Source of the DNA: Acidobacteriota bacterium | GTDB taxonomy: Bacteria > Acidobacteriota > Terriglobia > Acidiferrales > UBA7541 | Assembly (NCBI GenBank): GCA_013289835.1 | Contig: JABCZG010000029.1 | Location: 1-59,214, forward strand | Direction: 5' to 3' | Length of the DNA stretch: 59,214 nt | Part shown: positions 55,517 to 59,214 of the stretch, piece by piece | Layout of the letters: every line of letters starts with the position of its first letter | Position numbering within the stretch: the first letter of the stretch is position 1 | Notes under the pieces: generated by a model | Database searches by the model: none | Seen by the model: only the letters and a program-made list of their open reading frames with translations | What the model was told of the DNA's origin: nothing | Position numbers and translations under genes: made by a program

Positions 55517-55928
55517 AGCGATCATTACCCACTCCGCCGAGGAAACCACCACTTGGGGCAGGGAATTCGCGAAGCGGCTGAAACCTCCCCTGCTGGTGCT
55601 CCTAACCGGGGACCTCGGCACCGGCAAGACGACGCTTACGAAAGGCCTCGTAGCTGGCCTTGGCGCCGCCAAGGAAGACGAAGTCACCAGTCCCACCTTC
55701 ACCCTCGTCCACGTCTACGGCAAAGCCGCCAAGGTCTTCCACGCCGACCTCTACCGCATCGAGAATTTCCACGATTTCGAGACCCTCGGCATGGAAGACA
55801 TGTTCCTGACTCCTGCCGTGGCCATCCTGGAGTGGTCCGAACGCTTCCCGTTGGAGGCCCCCTGGCCACAGATTCGCGTGAAATTGGAGCACCTCGGCGG
55901 CGACACCCGCCGCATCACGCTCGGTTAG
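55509..55928 (+). CDS. tsaE: tRNA threonylcarbamoyladenosine biosynthesis ATPase
   Basis: 139 residues. P-loop GDLGTGKTTLTKGL, switch-like SPTFTLVHVY, DLYRIENFHDFETLG and VAILEWSERFP. It assists TsaD/TsaB in making t6A in tRNA. GTG at 55509 overlaps the nnrD stop by eight bases; open frame further upstream is inside nnrD and not real. Confidence 0.95.
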   Translation: MPEAIITHSAEETTTWGREFAKRLKPPLLVLLTGDLGTGKTTLTKGLVAGLGAAKEDEVTSPTFTLVHVYGKAAKVFHADLYRIENFHDFETLGMEDMFLTPAVAILEWSERFPLEAPWPQIRVKLEHLGGDTRRITLG

Positions 55929-56044
55929 CCCCTTCCCCCTTGTCACCGCCTTACTCCTAACTCTCTGGTTACGCACCCTCCCGGATTCCTTGCCCGTCCT
56001 CCGCCCCACTGCTACCGTAAAAAAGAGCCCTTCCGGCATCGTGC

Positions 56045-58531
56045 ATGGCTAACGAACTCTTAACGCCCAACCCGACCGAAGCGGCCCGGATCGAACTCAA
56101 GAGCTACAACGTCACGATTCCCATGGGATCGCTGGCGATCGGCGTGGATAACATTCACCACGACGTGTTCCTGAGCCCGAGGTTCGTCCAGGCGGCGCGC
56201 GATTACCTTTTCGACCTCATTCGCCAGAGCACCAGCGCCACCTATTTCCCCGGCATTGAGTTGCGCAATACCAAAGGGCCTGACCACACCAGCTTCCGCA
56301 AGCTGCTTTCCGAGATTCTGCAAAGCTCGCTGACGCAGGCCAAATTTCACAAGAACATCGAGATCGACCTGGTGTTTCGACTTGCCCTGTTAAAATTCCT
56401 GACCGTCGAGCTGGGCAATCAGTTCGCCAACCTCATCCTCGAGGGCAAGGAATGGATTCGCCAGCGCGGCGAGCATTTTGAGCGCAGCCAGCAAGCTCAC
56501 GTCATCAAGGCCAGGCTTTCGGAACTGCAGTCCGCGCGGCGCGCCGTGATTCGCCGCATCGGACAGCAAGTCGCGCAAATGGTCGTGGACGTCGAAGAAA
56601 ACATCATCTCGAAGACCCGGCGCGCGTTGTTCGGCGAGGATTTTGCGCCGCTGTACGACCTCTGCAAAAACCGCTTGATCTTCCTGGACGGTGGCAAAGA
56701 CGACGTTTTCTTTCTCGAGCATTACGTTCTCCTCGGGAACTACGCACGGGACCCCGATCGCTTCGAAGCCATGGACGCGCTATTCCAGGAATTCCTCCGC
56801 GAAGCAGGCATTACGCTCGGCCAGGATCCGTCGCACACCGAAGCGATTCAGTCGCACACCGCGTTGCTCGAGGCCGCTCAAGTCATTCGCAATGACATCG
56901 CCAGCCTCGAAGAGCAGCGCGAAAATACTCGCAAGCGGCTCGAACGCGGCGATGGCTTCTTCACGAAGTTTCTCAGCTCCGATGATCCTTCAAACCTGAA
57001 GGCTTCGCTCAACGATCTGGAGCTCCGCCAGAAGCATCAGGAGACCAAACTCGAGGAACTGGCCCCGCAAATTGACTCCGCCAGGCAGAAACTCGATTTC
57101 TTTGTAAAAGACCACGCTGGAAAACTCGGCGAATACCTCAACGAACCGGAAAACGCCAAGCGCCTCTTCGACGCGAACTCCGCCACCGGCGAGGAAGTTC
57201 AGCTCCGGACACGGCTGCTCTCGCGGCTTTTTGATCTTCTGGAACAACACGAAATTCTGTATCACGTTCTCGCCAGTTATGAGATCCGGCCCATCGCCGC
57301 GGAGTATTGCCCGCCCGTCCACTTGCAGCAGCTTCGTAAAGCGCTGGTTTCGAAAGAAGAATTGAAACAAGTCGAGCAGGTCATCAAGCACGTTCCCGCG
57401 AAGAAATTGTCGCTCAAGCCCATCGAGGAGCTCTCCAAGAAAATCCGCCGTTATTCCCGCGAAGAGATGCAGGCGTTCGTGTTGCGTTTCGCCAGCGATT
57501 TCCTCCGCCTGCGGCGCGACCTGCGCGATGCGGAGCATCTGACCGCTTGCATGGAGCGTCTCCACCTCGTCACCACGGAAAAGGCGCGCGAGCTGTCCCG
57601 CTTGAACAACCGCCTGTATGAATGCGTGCTCCCGGATGAAGCCAAGCCGGAACAGGACAACGTCATCTCGCACGTCATCATCAAGGCCGACGTGCGCGGC
57701 TCGACCAAGATGACCCAGGATCTTTTGTCGCGTGGCTTGAGCCCCGCATCGCATTTCAGCTTGAACCTGCACGAGCCGGTCAAAAAGCTTCTGGACCGCT
57801 ACTCCGCCAAAAAAGTTTTCATCGAAGGCGACGCCATCATCCTTGCCATTTTCGAAACGGAAGCCACCATCGCCTACGCGCGCCCCGTCGCCAAAGCCTG
57901 CATTCTCTCGCGGCAGATTCTGGCCGTTTGCAATTCCTACAACGAGCGCGCCTCCGCCAGCGATCTCCCGGCGCTCGAGCTCGGTTTAGGAGTTGCCTTT
58001 CAGGGTTCCGCGCCCACCTATTGGACCGACGGCGATTCGCGCATCATGATTTCGAAAGCCCTCAATCTCTCCGACCGTCTCTCCGGATGCGCCAAGCTCG
58101 CCAAGCGCATGCTCGCAAAACAGAAAACCCACTTTGCGACCTTTCAATTCCTCAACGCCATGGAAGGCGCTTCCGCCGAAGAGTTGGACGAGTTCCTCGT
58201 CCGTTACAATATGAACGGCATCGAACTCAACGAAGAAGGCTTTCAGAAACTCTCCGAAGAAATCTCGCTCGACTCCATCGAGACCAAGCTCGATATGCCT
58301 TGGGGCAAGCAAAACGTCACCCTGTATTACGGAGAAGTTCCCCTCGGCGAGTCCGTCGAGCTTCTGGTTCTGCGAAAAGCCTTCGCCCGTGAGCTTCTGC
58401 CCGACGGCAAAATCGGCGGCCCCACGACGCACCCCTATTACGAAGTCTGCACCGCTCCCGCCCTCTACGATCTAGTCGCCGCCCTCATCCGCACCCAGCA
58501 AGCCGACCTCCTGGCCGCCCAGCGCGCCTAA
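56045..58531 (+). CDS. 828-residue helical protein with divergent class III nucleotidyl cyclase-like C-terminus
   Basis: N-terminal 540 residues are helical with coiled coils (SLEEQRENTRKRLERGDGFF; LNDLELRQKHQETKLEELAP) and no membrane segment. From about 540 it looks like a class III cyclase: IIKADVRGSTKMTQDL (Asp 549) and VFIEGDAIILAIFE (Asp 596) would be the two metal Asp, 47 apart as against the usual 44; ALNLSDRLSG gives Asn 674 and Arg 678, the transition-state pair with the correct spacing of four. The base-selecting Lys (four before Asp 596 is Phe 592) and Asp are not at their usual positions. So either a cyclase of unknown substrate or a former cyclase. No neighbour tells its role. 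Confidence 0.75.
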   Translation: MANELLTPNPTEAARIELKSYNVTIPMGSLAIGVDNIHHDVFLSPRFVQAARDYLFDLIRQSTSATYFPGIELRNTKGPDHTSFRKLLSEILQSSLTQAKFHKNIEIDLVFRLALLKFLTVELGNQFANLILEGKEWIRQRGEHFERSQQAHVIKARLSELQSARRAVIRRIGQQVAQMVVDVEENIISKTRRALFGEDFAPLYDLCKNRLIFLDGGKDDVFFLEHYVLLGNYARDPDRFEAMDALFQEFLREAGITLGQDPSHTEAIQSHTALLEAAQVIRNDIASLEEQRENTRKRLERGDGFFTKFLSSDDPSNLKASLNDLELRQKHQETKLEELAPQIDSARQKLDFFVKDHAGKLGEYLNEPENAKRLFDANSATGEEVQLRTRLLSRLFDLLEQHEILYHVLASYEIRPIAAEYCPPVHLQQLRKALVSKEELKQVEQVIKHVPAKKLSLKPIEELSKKIRRYSREEMQAFVLRFASDFLRLRRDLRDAEHLTACMERLHLVTTEKARELSRLNNRLYECVLPDEAKPEQDNVISHVIIKADVRGSTKMTQDLLSRGLSPASHFSLNLHEPVKKLLDRYSAKKVFIEGDAIILAIFETEATIAYARPVAKACILSRQILAVCNSYNERASASDLPALELGLGVAFQGSAPTYWTDGDSRIMISKALNLSDRLSGCAKLAKRMLAKQKTHFATFQFLNAMEGASAEELDEFLVRYNMNGIELNEEGFQKLSEEISLDSIETKLDMPWGKQNVTLYYGEVPLGESVELLVLRKAFARELLPDGKIGGPTTHPYYEVCTAPALYDLVAALIRTQQADLLAAQRA

Positions 58532-58536
58532 AGTCT

Positions 58537-58560
58537 GTAGTGGCCGGTCTTTAGACCGGT
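58537..58560 (+). repeat. REP-like palindrome with GTAG, upstream of selC
   Basis: GTAG (58537-58540), then CCGGTCT (58544-58550) pairs with AGACCGG (58553-58559) around two bases. It lies six bases after the stop of the cyclase-like gene and could also end its transcript. Confidence 0.65.
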
Positions 58561-58660
58561 GCGGTTTCTTTCCTCTGCAGGCTCTCTTGTCTGTTCGATT
58601 TTGCCGCTGTCCCGAGCCGTTCGCGGATGCGGTCGTTCTCTTCGCACCTCTCCTCGATTC

Positions 58661-58689
58661 TGTCCACCCCACCCTTCCACGCTATACTT
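58661..58689 (+). promoter_or_regulatory. Probable promoter of selC
   Basis: TATACT at 58684-58689 is a good -10 box, six bases before the first tRNA base, so transcription would begin at or next to the mature 5' end. The matching -35 (TGTCCA, 58661-58666, 17-base spacer) is weak. Confidence 0.45.
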
Positions 58690-58695
58690 CCCCCG

Positions 58696-58794
58696 GAGGC
58701 GAAAAGCGTCCGGTGACGTTCCCGGCCTTCAAAGCCGGTGATTCGGTCCTTCGCGGGTCGAATGGTGGGTTCGACTCCCACACGCTTCCGCCAC
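58696..58794 (+). tRNA. selC: Selenocysteine tRNA (anticodon UCA, reads UGA)
   Basis: A 99-base tRNA with all bacterial tRNA-Sec hallmarks: long acceptor (GGAGGCGA against ACGCTTCC, eight positions, the eighth an A-A mismatch and one G-T), a six-base-pair D stem (58706-58711 with 58716-58721) closing a CGGT loop, anticodon stem CCGGC/GCCGG with loop CTTCAAA (anticodon at 58730-58732), a long variable arm (ATTCGGTCC with GGGTCGAAT, loop TTCGC), T stem GTGGG/CCCAC with loop TTCGACT, discriminator G, and encoded CCA. Loop sequences match E. coli selC closely. SelA, SelB and SelD genes are not in the window. Confidence 0.95.
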
Positions 58795-58839
58795 ATCTAT
58801 CTCGCAGCCTTCATCTTTGAAATCGCCAAGGCCCGTGCC

Positions 58840-59106
58840 ATGGTTGTACGGCCAGGAATGGAAGACTTCGTTCCGATTCTTTCCGCACCGGAGCAGAGGA
58901 ACGAACTACCTCCGGATTTACAAGCTAGCCAACAAGGGCCGATTTGGTGCAGGTCCGCGTCCGAGCTTGAAGTTCTCTTATCCGATGGCTATGCCGCTTG
59001 GCAAAAGTACCTGGACCAAGTATTGAACTCGCCCCCACAGGAGTTAAAACTCCTGATTAGCCGACCGGACGGTGTGGACCCGGGCCGATTCCACTTGATT
59101 GCATAA
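58840..59106 (+). CDS. Hypothetical protein of 88 residues
   Basis: An open frame between selC and the IS110 end: hydrophilic, with MEDFVPILSAPEQRNELPPD and an amphipathic helix (EVLLSDGYAAWQKYLDQVLN). No family recognised, no clear ribosome binding site, no signal peptide. It may be a chance frame or a fragment. Confidence 0.35.
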   Translation: MVVRPGMEDFVPILSAPEQRNELPPDLQASQQGPIWCRSASELEVLLSDGYAAWQKYLDQVLNSPPQELKLLISRPDGVDPGRFHLIA

Positions 59107-59111
59107 CAATG

Positions 59112-59214
59112 TCGGCTCCTTGGCCCGAGTAAGCTGTGGTTTATCGACGACCATAGGCTCGGGAGAAAGGAGCCGAACATGATGATTATAGGCGTAGATT
59201 ACCACCCGAGCTTT
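59112..59214 (+). mobile_element. IS110-type insertion sequence, one end with hairpin
   Basis: The element runs off the right edge. Non-coding DNA before the transposase holds a long hairpin: TCGGCTCCTT (59112-59121) with AAGGAGCCGA (59167-59176) and, inside it, CCCGAG (59124-59129) with CTCGGG (59158-59163), loop of 28 bases. IS110 elements encode a guide-like bridge RNA in the end region beside the transposase; whether this hairpin is part of one cannot be told. The exact outer end is not visible; it probably lies left of 59112. Confidence 0.6.
59179..59214 (+). CDS. IS110-type transposase, first 12 codons (truncated by window edge)
   Basis: Starts MMIIGVDYHPSF, an N-terminus like IS110-family DEDD transposases, where the Asp in GVDYHP would be the first catalytic Asp. 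The ribosome binding site AAAGGAG lies in the 3' arm of the hairpin, seven bases before the ATG. The rest is outside the window. Confidence 0.65.
   Translation, partial: MMIIGVDYHPSF

Noticed and set aside
58738..58839. Longer frame of the 88-residue protein starting inside selC
   Set aside because: It would overlap the 3' half of the tRNA gene.

Overview
The window reads as chromosomal DNA of a Gram-negative member of the Acidobacteriota (GC-rich). This placement is inferred from two adjacent proteins of the acidobacterial VWFA-related type, several secreted lineage-type proteins, a complete Kdo (lipopolysaccharide) pathway and a type IV pilus secretin cluster. Both edges cut into insertion sequences: the start of an IS481-type transposase on the left (minus strand) and the start of an IS110-type transposase on the right (plus strand).

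Layout. 0-6.2 kb: Tat-exported multicopper oxidase and a pair of overlapping paralogous secreted proteins. 6.2-16.3 kb: RluB-type pseudouridine synthase, a deiodinase-like SELENOPROTEIN whose frame runs through an in-frame TGA, then the minus-strand group pyrG-kdsA-kdsD-kdsC-ppa, a secreted protein/lipoprotein pair on the plus strand, and kdsB. 16.5-22.3 kb: two VWFA proteins, an SPFH-domain protein, a 47-residue membrane protein, phosphopentomutase, and a LiaF-like membrane protein. 22.4-31.9 kb: uvrA with a TPR protein and two small exported proteins in an overlapping run, a SprT-like metalloprotease, a TPR protein, uvrC and two small envelope proteins. 32-38.4 kb: nifS-mnmA, a beta-propeller protein, a UbiD decarboxylase. 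38.7-44.1 kb: an excisionase-type HTH protein followed by pilMNOPQ, ending in a perfect terminator. 44.1-47.7 kb: M24 peptidase, accB, accC, thiE. 47.7-55.9 kb: two APC permeases, a HAMP/PP2C phosphatase, an SDR protein, NnrE/NnrD and TsaE. 56-58.5 kb: an 828-residue protein with a divergent class III cyclase-like C-terminus. 58.7 kb: selC, the selenocysteine tRNA.

How it fits together. The strongest observation is that two halves of a selenocysteine system are in one window: a UGA-decoding tRNA-Sec gene (58696-58794) and a thioredoxin-fold deiodinase-like protein (7015-7788, minus strand) with the Sec codon exactly where animal deiodinases carry Sec. CTP synthase, the four Kdo enzymes and pyrophosphatase make a coherent route to CMP-Kdo (CTP supply, Kdo synthesis, activation, PPi removal). 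NifS next to MnmA supplies sulfur for tRNA thiolation. Accessory structure includes four palindromes that carry a GTAG tetranucleotide like RAYT-associated REP elements, one inserted in frame inside nifS, and another low-complexity interspersed repeat between kdsD and kdsC.
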